This document shows positions 7,450 through 14,466 of a stretch of DNA of 24,324 bases, piece after piece. The number at the start of each line of letters is the position of its first letter. Position 1 is the first letter of the stretch. The notes under the pieces are model-generated. The model had not been told where the DNA came from. It made no database searches and was given only the letters and a program-made list of their open reading frames with translations. Made by a program: the position numbers and the translations under genes. Origin of the DNA: Actinomycetota bacterium (lineage in GTDB: Bacteria; Actinomycetota; Acidimicrobiia; Spongiisociales; ZC4RG35); the NCBI GenBank assembly GCA_022615295.1, contig JAKEHF010000221.1:1-24324 (forward strand). Direction: 5' to 3'.

Positions 7450-8100
7450 TCAACCCGGTCCGGGGGAAGGCAGTCCTGCGACCCCGTCGGCGACCGGGAT
7501 GATGCCCCTCTGTTCGGCCCACCACCGGACGAACCAGCCCACCCCGATGAAAACGGCGAGGATCACGATCGCATAGACCAGGACACCACCGACGCCTTGG
7601 AGGTCCAGGTCGAGGAACGGGTATGGGAAAAAGCCCGTCGCCGACCCCCGAATCAGGCTGAACGTGAAATAGACAACAGGGAAGACCAACCAAACCATGG
7701 GCGCCCGTCGGTCGAGTCGCTGCCGGGGCGGGAATAGCAGCCAGTCGATGAGCAGGGCGGCCGGGGCGAGATTGTGATGCACGAAGTTGGCCCAGGGCGC
7801 GTAGTCGCCGACGTCGATGTTGAGCGGTGCGAGGAGGAGGGCGTAGACCAGTCCGGTGATCGTCATGTAGACGGTGACCGCTCCGCGATAGTTGGCGTTT
7901 CTCCCCATCCATTCCGGCCAGATCGCCTCACCCGCCAGCAGTACCGCGGCCAGTGTGTTGGAGAGGATCGTGAAATAGAAGAAGAGATTGGGACCGTATG
8001 CCTGCACCGTGGCAGCGATGATCAGCACGACCACAAACCCTCGGAGGACTCGGCCCACCGTCCCCATGCCCATGACCCACTGGTCTCCGCTTGGGTCCAT
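7450..8100 (-). CDS. Pr6Pr family integral membrane protein
   Basis: Membrane protein of about 216 residues with roughly six hydrophobic segments. Motifs recalled for the Pr6Pr/FAR-17a-AIG1-like family include FFYFTILSNTLAAV in the second segment, HHNLAPAALLIDWLLF in the middle, and VWLVFPVVYFTFSLIRG followed by FPYPFLD. Members have been discussed as possible membrane hydrolases, but the bacterial function is unknown. Start choice is uncertain: TTG 8103, ATG 8100, and downstream ATGs at 8073 and 8067 are all in frame. ATG 8100 is taken because a TAGAAT -10 box lies six bases upstream, which would suit a leaderless message. It is followed at 10 nt by the DHFR-like gene. tRNA-Ile lies upstream on the same strand. 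Confidence 0.75.
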   Translation of the reverse strand: MDPSGDQWVMGMGTVGRVLRGFVVVLIIAATVQAYGPNLFFYFTILSNTLAAVLLAGEAIWPEWMGRNANYRGAVTVYMTITGLVYALLLAPLNIDVGDYAPWANFVHHNLAPAALLIDWLLFPPRQRLDRRAPMVWLVFPVVYFTFSLIRGSATGFFPYPFLDLDLQGVGGVLVYAIVILAVFIGVGWFVRWWAEQRGIIPVADGVAGLPSPGPG

Positions 8101-8106
8101 CAATGC

Positions 8107-8112
8107 ATTCTA
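8107..8112 (-). promoter_or_regulatory. Possible -10 box giving a leaderless Pr6Pr transcript
   Basis: TAGAAT on the minus strand matches five of six consensus -10 bases and ends six bases before ATG 8100. It sits between two ATGCAT copies. No clear -35 is present. Read-through from the tRNA-Ile gene upstream is an alternative source of transcription. Confidence 0.3.
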
Positions 8113-8161
8113 TGCATCGCAGATTGGGCTGGGGCGATCGCGACAGCTTGGAAGGTGGGAG

Positions 8162-8236
8162 TGGGCCCACGTGGACTTGAACCACGGACCTCATCCTTAT
8201 CAGGGATGCGCTCTAACCGGGCTGAGCTATGGGCCC
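8162..8236 (-). tRNA. tRNA-Ile (anticodon GAT)
   Basis: The minus strand folds as a complete cloverleaf of 75 nt. The acceptor GGGCCCA pairs fully with TGGGCCC and is followed by discriminator A. The anticodon stem CATCC/GGATG encloses loop CTGATAA (anticodon GAT), and the T stem CGTGG/CCACG encloses TTCAAGT. The 3' CCA is not encoded. A TAGACT at 8260-8265 (minus) could be its -10 box. In M. tuberculosis this tRNA is next to tRNA-Ala(TGC) beside gyrA; here the Ala gene is about 4.9 kb away on the other strand. Confidence 0.97.
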
Positions 8237-8332
8237 CGACTGGTAGTCAAGGACGTCCGAGTCTACCCATCCCCCCTGAGACTGCAGAAGCCCTCGTCGG
8301 GAGGGTGGAGGAGATGATCAGCTTTCAGGGTC

Positions 8333-8377
8333 TTGACAGAATCCCCCAAGTTTGGCATGAGTCGGTCGATCGACCGA
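8333..8377 (+). promoter_or_regulatory. Probable promoter and 16-bp palindromic operator of the TetR gene
   Basis: A consensus -35 TTGACA stands at 8333-8338; the -10 at 17-nt spacing (CATGAG) is poor. The perfect palindrome TCGGTCGATCGACCGA occupies 8362-8377, just after the presumed -10, and is followed by AAGGA (8382-8386) and the TTG start at 8395. A TetR dimer bound here would block its own promoter. The layout argues that translation starts downstream of the palindrome. Confidence 0.5.
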
Positions 8378-8394
8378 ACCCAAGGACGGAGATC

Positions 8395-8994
8395 TTGAAG
8401 GCTCCAGAGGTTGAGACCCGCCACCGAATTCTTGCCGCCGCCAAGGAGGCTCTGCTTGAGATGGGGTTCGCAAAGCTGTCCACACGAAGGATCGCCTCTG
8501 CGGCCGGGGTTCCGCTCAGTCAGATCCACTACCACTTTGGCTCCAAGCAGAATCTGGTGTTCGAAGTGCTGGAGGAGGAAAACCGCAAGCTGTTGGGCAG
8601 ACAGTCGTCGATGTACCAGAGTGACATGCCGGTTTGGAAGCAGTGGGAGCAGGCCTGTGACTTTCTGGAGGACGACCTGGACTCCGGTTATGTCCGGGTA
8701 CTCCAGGAGATGGTGGCGGCCGGGTGGTCCGACGCGGAGATCGCGGCCGCAGTGCGCCAAGCCGTGATGGCATGGTTCGAACTGCTCACCTGGGTGGCGG
8801 AACGGGCCGAGGAGAAGCTGGGGAATCTGGGCCCATTCACCCCGGGTGAGATTGGTGCGCTGGCCGGGCTCCCCTTTCTGGGTGCGGAGACGCTCATCCT
8901 CCTCGGCGTCGAGGAGTCCGACCTGCCCTCCCGCTCGGCTCTCCGCAAGATCGCAGCCCTGATTCGCACCTTGGAGGAGGAAGTGGAGCGATGA
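8395..8994 (+). CDS. TetR/AcrR family transcriptional regulator
   Basis: DNA-binding repressor of 199 residues. The N-terminal TetR domain has helix 1 in RHRILAAAKEALLEMG and the helix-turn-helix STRRIASAAGVPLSQIHYHFGSKQNL at about residues 29-54, with the classic YxFGSK ending. The C-terminal ligand domain is all-helical and unassigned. The frame is open far upstream, and an ATG at 8314 with a GGAGGG site would add 27 residues. TTG 8395 is preferred because AAGGA sits 8 nt before it, the length becomes typical for TetR, and the promoter-like TTGACA and a palindrome lie inside the longer version. The next gene starts at an ATGA overlap, so the regulator was co-transcribed with an alpha/beta hydrolase that is now truncated. 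Confidence 0.88.
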   Translation: MKAPEVETRHRILAAAKEALLEMGFAKLSTRRIASAAGVPLSQIHYHFGSKQNLVFEVLEEENRKLLGRQSSMYQSDMPVWKQWEQACDFLEDDLDSGYVRVLQEMVAAGWSDAEIAAAVRQAVMAWFELLTWVAERAEEKLGNLGPFTPGEIGALAGLPFLGAETLILLGVEESDLPSRSALRKIAALIRTLEEEVER

Positions 8995-9251
8995 GGGCGC
9001 TGCTTGCCCATCGTGACGGCTATGTCGATCGAGACGGGATCCGGCTCTTCTACGAGGTCTACGGGCAAGGCGACCCCACGGTCGCCCTGGTCCCCACCTG
9101 GTGTCTGTTCCATTCCCGTTTCTGGAAGATGCAGATCCCCTACCTGTCCCGCCATTTCCGGGTGGTCACCTATGACCCGCGCGGCAATGGCAGGTCCGAC
9201 CGCCCGGTCGGAAAGGAGAACTACAGCTGGCGTCACTACCTAGGGGACCTG
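8991..9251 (+). pseudogene. Truncated alpha/beta hydrolase, N-terminal fragment
   Basis: The start codon overlaps the stop of the TetR gene (ATGA). The first 80-87 residues are clearly an alpha/beta hydrolase: DGIRLFYEVYGQGDPTVALV, the strand and loop around VPTWCLFHSRFWKMQIPYLS, and FRVVTYDPRGNGRSDRP. After HYLGDL (to about 9251) similarity stops, because the next sequence is the antisense of an AMP-binding gene. The frame stays open by chance to 9629. The fragment lacks the nucleophile elbow, acid and His, so it cannot be a working hydrolase. Full-length relatives have at least 250 residues. This is one side of a rearrangement junction or an assembly chimera. Confidence 0.75.
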
Positions 9252-9674
9252 CACGTCCGACCGGCCGACGGCAACGAGGCGGCCGATCTCACCAGTGGTG
9301 TAGCCGGGATGAGCCAGGCTGGTCACCGCCCCGAGCCGAAGCGCTGCCAAGTAGGCGAGCACCACGTCCAGGTCGACGTCGGCGACGACCATCACTCTGG
9401 TTCCGGCTGCCACGCCGAGTTTGTGGAGGGAGCCGGCAACCCGGACAGAACGCTCGGCTACCTCAGAGTGGGTGAGGCGGCGGCCGGCGATGCTCAACGC
9501 AGGTCGGCCGCCATGCATCCGAGCCACCTCGTCGAAAGCGTCGCTGAGTGTCGGACCAGAGCTGAGTCGGTCGCGCAGTGCACCGCCCGAGGAGACTTCT
9601 CCGCCCAGGTGCAACGACCAGGCGCGTAGCGCCTCTTTCCCAGGCTCGTGGCGATCCCAGGTGGGGGCGCTCAC
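9240..9674 (-). pseudogene. Truncated AMP-dependent synthetase/acyl-CoA ligase, N-terminal fragment
   Basis: About 144 residues of an ANL-superfamily enzyme: the N-terminal region with DAFDEVARMHGGRPALSIAG, then RRLTHSEVAERSVRVAGSLHKLGVAAGTRVMVVA and DVVLAYLAALRLGAVTSLAHPGYTTGEI. It stops at TAG 9240-9242, immediately after RSDVQV. The P-loop, the adenylation core and the C-terminal domain, around 350 residues, are missing, so it cannot be catalytic. The start chosen is GTG 9674, which overlaps the TGA of the upstream crotonase gene as GTGA; an ATG at 9707 is also in frame. Its 3' end abuts the truncated hydrolase on the other strand. The original pair with the crotonase looks like an acyl-CoA catabolic operon. 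Confidence 0.75.
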
Positions 9675-10270
9675 CCCGGTCCGCTCGACGAGACCGACCC
9701 GTCCCACCCCCGGTTCTGCCTCTCCTCCTCTGTCAACGCCTTCGACGGGTCGGCGATGAGGGATATCCGCTTCACCGCAGCGACGACCTCGCCTGGCAGC
9801 CCTGTGACGACGTCGGCGAATCGAAGCGCCCGTTGGAGTGGGTCGTCGGCCACGAAGTCGACGAGCCCGAGCCCATACGCCTCCTCGGCCCCCACGGTGC
9901 GCATGGTCAGCATCAGCTCCAGGGCACGGCCTCTTCCGATCAGGGCAGGCAGGCCCCAGGCCCCTACCACCAGTCCGTGACCCTGGCCCACGAATCTGAT
10001 GGAGAAGTCAGGGTTGACCACCCTGATGTCCGAGGCCAGCATCAGCTGGGCGCCGCCCCCCACGGCGTGTCCGCCAGCGGCTGCCAGCACTATGCCCCCT
10101 TTGGACCGGATCGTGTGGTACAACCGGTAGAGAGCCCGGCTCACCTCGGCCCGGTCCACGTCGGTGAGCCCGAGGTCCGCTCCAGCCGAGAAGGCCGCCC
10201 CGTTAGTCGAGCCAAGAATGATGACTAGATGGTCGGACTCTGAGATCAGATGGCCGAGGTCGGAGATCAT
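9671..10270 (-). CDS. Enoyl-CoA hydratase/isomerase (crotonase) family protein, N-terminally damaged
   Basis: Crotonase-fold protein, 199 residues from ATG 10270. The CoA/oxyanion segments FSAGADL (27-33) and AAAGGHAVGGGAQLMLASD (63-81) are clear. The family usually starts about 20-30 residues earlier with a strand and an RPxxRNAI motif; that motif (RPDRRNAIDLD) is present in frame upstream of ATG 10270, but the frame has no start codon before a TGA. A different frame offers ATG 10365 with MPVVDDERDRG, as expected for a crotonase N-terminus. So a frameshift between about 10280 and 10350 probably broke the gene. Gln75 replaces the first catalytic Glu, and the second Glu is not apparent. It is coupled (GTGA) to the truncated AMP-binding gene. 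Likely a pseudogene or shortened protein. Confidence 0.7.
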   Translation of the reverse strand: MISDLGHLISESDHLVIILGSTNGAAFSAGADLGLTDVDRAEVSRALYRLYHTIRSKGGIVLAAAGGHAVGGGAQLMLASDIRVVNPDFSIRFVGQGHGLVVGAWGLPALIGRGRALELMLTMRTVGAEEAYGLGLVDFVADDPLQRALRFADVVTGLPGEVVAAVKRISLIADPSKALTEEERQNRGWDGSVSSSGPG

Positions 10271-10392
10271 GTCGAGGTCGATCGCGTTGCGACGGTCCGG
10301 GCGGTAGTCAGCGGGCGCTGGGCCCGACGTGACCCACGATCCCTCTCGTCATCGACGACGGGCATGGCAACGTAAGGGAGCGGTATGAACCG

Positions 10393-11400
10393 TCAGCCGG
10401 TTGGGATCAGAGTCGACTCGAATCTGACGACTCCCTCGCCAAAGCGCTCTGCCGCCCAAGTCTCGGCTTCGGCGGTGATGATGAGGGCGCCGGCGCCGAC
10501 CTGACCCCCGATCTCGTCGATATAGGAGTAGCCGAATCCGACCACGCCGGGGACCTCACCTTCGAGGAGGAGGTTGGTGACTTCGGCCTGGATGCCCTCC
10601 AGCTCCCGGGCATTGGTCGCACCCAGGGCGACACAGAGCGGGCCGCCCCACAGCTCCCGCATGGCAGCCTCGTGGGCCCCGAGATCGCCGGTGAAAAGGG
10701 CCACCACCACATACTCTTGACGCCCGGTCTGGTCGGCCTCCTCCGGGTCGTCCATCAGGCTGTAGACCCACACCGCCGAGCGGTCGGCCTGACCGTTGGC
10801 ATAGGCGATGACGTCCTCCATGTGTTGTGGTGTGGCCCGGGGATCGTTGGTCCAGACCCACCCACCGGGGGGCGGGTCACAGGGTGGGGTGAAGTCAACG
10901 GGGTCGCTCAAGGGGTACTCGGCGACTTCTGGGGCGGTCAGGAGGTGGAATTGCTCCGTGTCGTAACGAACGGTGATCGTCATCTCGGCCCAGGTGACAC
11001 CAGTTGCGGTCTCTGCCCAGGGGACGTCGGTCCAGTCGAGACCGACGAGTGGCACACCGCCACATTGGGGCGGCAGTGATTCCGCCACCCCACCGGCGCA
11101 GACGACCGGTGCGTCTCCGGCATCGATCACGGTGACCGCCCCTCGATAGGTGCTGTCTTCGATGGTCGGGGTGAGGGTCGTTGCCGTGGCCTGCGTGGTT
11201 GGCACTGTGAAGTCCTCTCCGCCGAGACCCCCTGTGACCCGCAATCCGAGACCGACCAGACCCAGTGTGGCGACGGCGGCGATGCCCATCGTGACCGGCC
11301 TACGCCACCGACCGGCTGTCGGTGGCGAAGGTACCGGCACCCTTTCGGTCCCGGCGCGCACCCGGTCGGCGGCTCGTCTCAGCTCGTCCTCGGGATTCAT
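10393..11400 (-). CDS. Single-pass membrane protein, putative anti-sigma partner of the ECF sigma factor
   Basis: Protein of 335 residues of no recognised family. Residues 1-34 are charged and presumably cytoplasmic; 35-57 form one membrane segment (VTMGIAAVATLGLVGLGLRV); a Thr-rich linker follows; and residues from about 85 form an extracytoplasmic domain with Cys pairs near VVCAGG/PQCGG and FTPPCDPPP. There is no HxxxCxxC zinc anti-sigma motif. The gene starts with ATG 11400 overlapping the TGA of the sigma gene (ATGA), the usual arrangement for a sigma/anti-sigma or sigma/sensor pair. The anti-sigma role is inferred from that context and topology only. The outer domain might sense a cell-surface signal. 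Confidence 0.75.
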   Translation of the reverse strand: MNPEDELRRAADRVRAGTERVPVPSPPTAGRWRRPVTMGIAAVATLGLVGLGLRVTGGLGGEDFTVPTTQATATTLTPTIEDSTYRGAVTVIDAGDAPVVCAGGVAESLPPQCGGVPLVGLDWTDVPWAETATGVTWAEMTITVRYDTEQFHLLTAPEVAEYPLSDPVDFTPPCDPPPGGWVWTNDPRATPQHMEDVIAYANGQADRSAVWVYSLMDDPEEADQTGRQEYVVVALFTGDLGAHEAAMRELWGGPLCVALGATNARELEGIQAEVTNLLLEGEVPGVVGFGYSYIDEIGGQVGAGALIITAEAETWAAERFGEGVVRFESTLIPTG

Positions 11401-11933
11401 GCTGATCCTCCGTATTCGGACAACGTGACGGCGAGCCGCTGACGGGCCCGGTCCAGATGTGTCTTCACCGTCTCCTCCGAGCAGCCGAGGGTCTCGGCGA
11501 CCTCGAGCCTGGACAGGTCTGACAGATAGGTCAGGGCCACCACCTGGGCCTGGCGTTTGGGAAGACGACGGACCTCACGCCAGACGTCGAGGGCGATCTC
11601 GCTCGAGAGAGACAAGCCGACCGTCGCCGGAGCACCCATCCGGGTGAGGGCCTTGAGCTCGACCAGACCCCGTCTGAATCGGGAGATGGAGCGGTTGGCG
11701 ACGATCCGGCGCACCCAGGCGCCCGGGTTGTCCATGCTCGCCACCCTGTGCCAGGCCTGCATGGTGGAGGCGAAGGCATCCTGAGTCAGGTCCTCGGCAG
11801 TGGTCAGATCCCCACACAAAACCGCGGCCAGACCGAGCACCTGCCGGTACTCGCGTCGATAGAAGGCCTCGAAGGTCTCGACACGAGCGACCAGCGGGAC
11901 GTCGGTCGGACCGGGGGGATCGTGAGCAGTCAT
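11397..11933 (-). CDS. RNA polymerase ECF-type sigma factor (SigE-like family)
   Basis: Alternative sigma factor of 178 residues. Region 2 (residues about 21-88) holds FEAFYRREYRQVLGLAAVL, AEDLTQDAFASTMQAW and NPGAWVRRIVANRSISRFRR. Region 4 (about 115-168) holds LPKRQAQVVALTYLSDLSRLEVAETLGCSEETVKTHLDRAR, the -35-binding helix-turn-helix. Region 3 is absent, as expected for ECF factors. ATG 11933 is chosen because GGTGAG lies 3 nt upstream; a GTG at 11957 would add eight residues. It is coupled to the membrane protein that follows. An ECF-like GGAACTT...GTCCGA element upstream would fit autoregulation. Confidence 0.93.
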   Translation of the reverse strand: MTAHDPPGPTDVPLVARVETFEAFYRREYRQVLGLAAVLCGDLTTAEDLTQDAFASTMQAWHRVASMDNPGAWVRRIVANRSISRFRRGLVELKALTRMGAPATVGLSLSSEIALDVWREVRRLPKRQAQVVALTYLSDLSRLEVAETLGCSEETVKTHLDRARQRLAVTLSEYGGSA

Positions 11934-12003
11934 CGTCTCACCTAGGGCCACGTCCACATGACGTCAATCGCAGGAGAGGGCCCCTTCGGGGGACGTGACC
12001 TCA

Positions 12004-12029
12004 TCGGACAATGATGCCGCTCAAGTTCC
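12004..12029 (-). promoter_or_regulatory. Possible ECF-type promoter upstream of the sigma gene
   Basis: On the minus strand GGAACTT (12029-12023) is followed after 13 nt by GTCCGA (12009-12004). The first matches the GGAAC -35 core used by many ECF sigma factors. The spacer is a little short compared with known ECF promoters, and the transcript would have a leader of about 65-70 nt. Confidence 0.3.
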
Positions 12030-12091
12030 TCGGACGGTGGTGGGCGCTTCGTCACCGGGTGGCTCGCGACCAGAATGCGGTCGTGGAACAG

Positions 12092-12655
12092 ATGAGCATC
12101 ACCGACACCGCGCTGGTAGTGGTCGACGTGCAGCAGGCGTTCGAGCAGTGGGACGCCATGGGACGTCGTCGCAACAACCCCGGCGCCGTGAACCGCATCG
12201 CCGAGCTTCTCGAGGCTTTTCGCTCGAAGGGGGCGCCGATCATCCACGTCAGACATGCCTCCCTCGAGCCCGAGTCGCTGTTCGGGGCCGAGCTCCCCGG
12301 CCATCGGGTGATCGAGGCTGCCGCCGAGGCCGATGGGGAGCCGGTGGTGGTCAAACATGTCAACTCGTCGTTCATCGGGACCGATCTCGAGGAAAGGCTG
12401 CGCCGTCAGGGGATAAGGAGCGTGGTGGTCGTCGGGGCCACCACCAACCACTGTGTGGAGACCACGACGCGGATGGCGGGGAACCTCGGTTTCGACGCCA
12501 AGCTGGTCCGCGACGCCACTTGGACGTATGACCGGGTCGGGGTCGACGGCGAGGCCTTCCCCGCCGAGCAGGTCCACGCCATGACCTTGGCCAACCTCGC
12601 CGAGGAGTTCGCTGAGATCGTCACCACCGAAGAGGTGATCAGTCGTTTGACTTAG
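12092..12655 (+). CDS. Isochorismatase family cysteine hydrolase
   Basis: Cytoplasmic hydrolase of 187 residues with the alpha/beta/alpha isochorismatase fold. The catalytic set is complete: Asp12 in VVDVQQAF, Lys88 in VVKHVNSSF and Cys121 in GATTNHCVETT, with the usual cis-peptide region before the Cys. Family members cleave isochorismate, nicotinamide, N-carbamoyl compounds or other amides; the substrate here cannot be assigned. The frame is open 27 codons further upstream, but ATG 12092 (MSITDTALVVVD) fits the fold start. It is divergent from the sigma factor gene, and its last 17 nt overlap the end of the convergent YccF gene. Confidence 0.9.
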   Translation: MSITDTALVVVDVQQAFEQWDAMGRRRNNPGAVNRIAELLEAFRSKGAPIIHVRHASLEPESLFGAELPGHRVIEAAAEADGEPVVVKHVNSSFIGTDLEERLRRQGIRSVVVVGATTNHCVETTTRMAGNLGFDAKLVRDATWTYDRVGVDGEAFPAEQVHAMTLANLAEEFAEIVTTEEVISRLT

Positions 12656-13073
12656 ACCCGACGGTATAGGACCCGGGTGGGAGGCTTCCCAGGGTCGCAC
12701 GATCGACCACCCGGCGTCCGAACGGCCACAGGGCCATGCCCACCATCTTGAACGAGGCGATCCCCAGCGGGATCCCGATGATGGTGAGACACAGCACGAC
12801 CCCGGCGAGGAGGTGGGCCAGGGCCAGCCACCAGCCGGCGAGGACCACCCAGATGAGGTTGCCTATGGTCGAGGCGACCACCGAGGAGTCGGGGTTGGGC
12901 ACCACCGCCCGGCCGAAGGGCCACAAGGCGAAACCGGCGAGCTTGAAGGCCTGGACCCCGAACGGGATGCCGATGATGGTCACCATCATCACCAACCCGG
13001 CCACTGCGTAGGCGACCGCCAGCTCGATCCCGGCAAGGAGCAGCCAGACGATGTTGAGGATCAGCCTCAGCAT
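12639..13073 (-). CDS. YccF domain-containing inner membrane protein
   Basis: Membrane protein of 144 residues with two YccF repeats, each a hydrophobic stretch followed by IGIPxGxxxFKxxGxALWPFGR: residues about 1-57 and 66-122. Function is unknown; the domain is widespread and sometimes linked to ion or metal homeostasis. ATG 13073 (MLRLILNIVWLL) is selected: the 44 codons open upstream encode the antisense of tRNA-Ala and are not protein. Its 3' end overlaps the isochorismatase gene by 17 nt, tail to tail. It starts about 40 bp from the divergent tRNA-Ala. Confidence 0.9.
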   Translation of the reverse strand: MLRLILNIVWLLLAGIELAVAYAVAGLVMMVTIIGIPFGVQAFKLAGFALWPFGRAVVPNPDSSVVASTIGNLIWVVLAGWWLALAHLLAGVVLCLTIIGIPLGIASFKMVGMALWPFGRRVVDRATLGSLPPGSYTVGSKSND

Positions 13074-13114
13074 GCCGTAACCATACGCCCCGGACTTAAA
13101 CTTGATGACGGCGC

Positions 13115-13187
13115 GGGGACGTAGCTCAGTTGGAAGAGCACCGGCTTTGCAAGCCGGGGGTCGTGGGTTCGAGTCCCATCGTCTCCA
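13115..13187 (+). tRNA. tRNA-Ala (anticodon TGC)
   Basis: Complete 73-nt cloverleaf. The acceptor GGGGACG pairs with CGTCTCC and contains the G3:U70 wobble pair, the alanine identity element. The anticodon stem CCGGC/GCCGG encloses TTTGCAA (anticodon TGC). The T loop is TTCGAGT, the discriminator is A and no CCA is encoded. It lies on the opposite strand to tRNA-Ile at 8162-8236, with which it is usually paired near gyrA in actinobacteria. Confidence 0.97.
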
Positions 13188-13279
13188 CTCGCCAAGCGTG
13201 AGCAACCGGTGTTGTCAGACTGCGGCGGTTGCGCACACTGGAATGGTTGGGCCGATCGACCGCGTTGACAAGGAGTGAG

Positions 13280-14458
13280 ATGAGAAACGCAGTGATCGTC
13301 GACGCCGTGCGCACCCCGGTGGGCCGTCGCAACGGTGTCTTCAAGGACATCCACCCCGTCGATTTGGCCTCCATTCCCCTCCAGGCGATCATCGAGCGCA
13401 ACGAACTCGACCCGGGTCTCGTCGAGGACGTGATCATGGGCACCGTGAGCCAGGTGGGAGAGCAGGCATACAACGTGGGGCGCAACGCCGCCCTGGCCGC
13501 CGGGTTCCCAGAGACGGTCACCGGGGTCACCATCGACCGTCAGTGCGGGTCGTCCCAGCAGTCGGTCCATTTCGCAGCCCAGGCGGTCATGGCCGGGGCC
13601 CAGGACGTGGTCATCGCCGCCGGAGTCGAGAACATGACCCGTATCCCCATGGGGATCACCGCCCAGCAGGGCCCGGGTCTCCCCTTCGGGGCCAGGATGC
13701 TGGAGCGTTATGCCAACGGTCTCGTCCCCCAGGGGATCTCGGCGGAGATGATCGCCGAGAAATGGGGGATCACCCGTGAGGAGATGGACGAGCTCTCCCT
13801 CCGGTCTCATCAGCGGGCGGCGCGGGCCACCGAGGAGGGGCGCTTCGAGTCCCAGATCGTCCCCGTGGTGGTGACTCGTGAGGACGGCTCCACCGAAACA
13901 GTCACCCGTGACGAGGGTATTCGCTGGGACACCAGTCTCGAGAAGCTGGCGGCGCTCCAACCCGCCTTCCAGAGTGACGGGAAGATCACAGCGGGCAACT
14001 CTTCACAGATCTCAGACGGCGCTGCCGCCATCCTGGTGATGGCCGAGGAGACGGCCGAGAAGCTGGGCATGACGCCGATGGCCAGGATCACGACCATGAC
14101 CATGGCCGGGGTCGACCCGGTGCTGATGCTGACCGGGCCCATCCCCGCCACCGAGAAGGCCCTGGAGCGCTCCGGGCTGAGCATCGACGACATCGACCTC
14201 TTCGAGGTGAACGAGGCCTTCGCAGCGGTGACGGTGGCCTGGCGTATGGAGCACGGTGGCTCCGATCCGTTGGCCCTTTGGGAGCGGACGAATGTCAACG
14301 GTGGGGCCATCGCCCTGGGCCACCCCCTAGGCGCCTCCGGTGCCCGTCTCATGACCACCCTGGTGTGGGAGCTGCAGCGCACCGGAGGCAGATACGGTCT
14401 GCAGACGATGTGCGAGGGTGGGGGCATGGCCAACGCCACCATCCTGGAACGACTCTGA
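13280..14458 (+). CDS. Acetyl-CoA C-acyltransferase (thiolase)
   Basis: Thiolase of 392 residues, catalysing thiolytic cleavage of 3-ketoacyl-CoA or the reverse condensation in beta-oxidation-type metabolism. The acyl-carrying Cys89 is in DRQCGSSQQS, the general-base His348 in GGAIALGHPLGASGAR, and Cys378 in MCEGGGMANA. The first domain begins VIVDAVRTPVGRRNG. Length is normal for the family. ATG 13280 is supported by AAGGAG 5 nt upstream; the open frame upstream to 13229 is non-conserved. The gene is 92 bp after tRNA-Ala and is followed by an inverted repeat. Chain-length preference cannot be read from sequence. Confidence 0.95.
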   Translation: MRNAVIVDAVRTPVGRRNGVFKDIHPVDLASIPLQAIIERNELDPGLVEDVIMGTVSQVGEQAYNVGRNAALAAGFPETVTGVTIDRQCGSSQQSVHFAAQAVMAGAQDVVIAAGVENMTRIPMGITAQQGPGLPFGARMLERYANGLVPQGISAEMIAEKWGITREEMDELSLRSHQRAARATEEGRFESQIVPVVVTREDGSTETVTRDEGIRWDTSLEKLAALQPAFQSDGKITAGNSSQISDGAAAILVMAEETAEKLGMTPMARITTMTMAGVDPVLMLTGPIPATEKALERSGLSIDDIDLFEVNEAFAAVTVAWRMEHGGSDPLALWERTNVNGGAIALGHPLGASGARLMTTLVWELQRTGGRYGLQTMCEGGGMANATILERL

Positions 14459-14466
14459 CCCTGTCC

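Noticed and set aside
7774..8394. Long upstream extension of the TetR reading frame (406 codons in total)
   Set aside because: It runs antisense through the Pr6Pr gene and tRNA-Ile and contains the peptide type typical of translated tRNA; no homology or start signal.
9252..9629. Continuation of the truncated hydrolase frame to a stop at 9629
   Set aside because: The residues are the antisense of the AMP-binding and crotonase genes and do not resemble a hydrolase.
11949..11997. CACGTCC/GGACGTG inverted repeat with inner CCCC-TTC-GGGG hairpin upstream of the sigma gene
   Set aside because: Arms of seven bases across a loop of 35 nt are expected by chance in GC-rich DNA.
13074..13205. N-terminal extension of the YccF protein containing RWDSNPRPPACKAG
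   Set aside because: It is the antisense translation of tRNA-Ala (13115-13187), a well-known annotation artefact; the real start is ATG 13073.
13212..13270. Promoter boxes (TTGTCA, TTGACA) before the thiolase gene
   Set aside because: Neither has a usable -10 at the right distance; the TTGACA abuts the Shine-Dalgarno.
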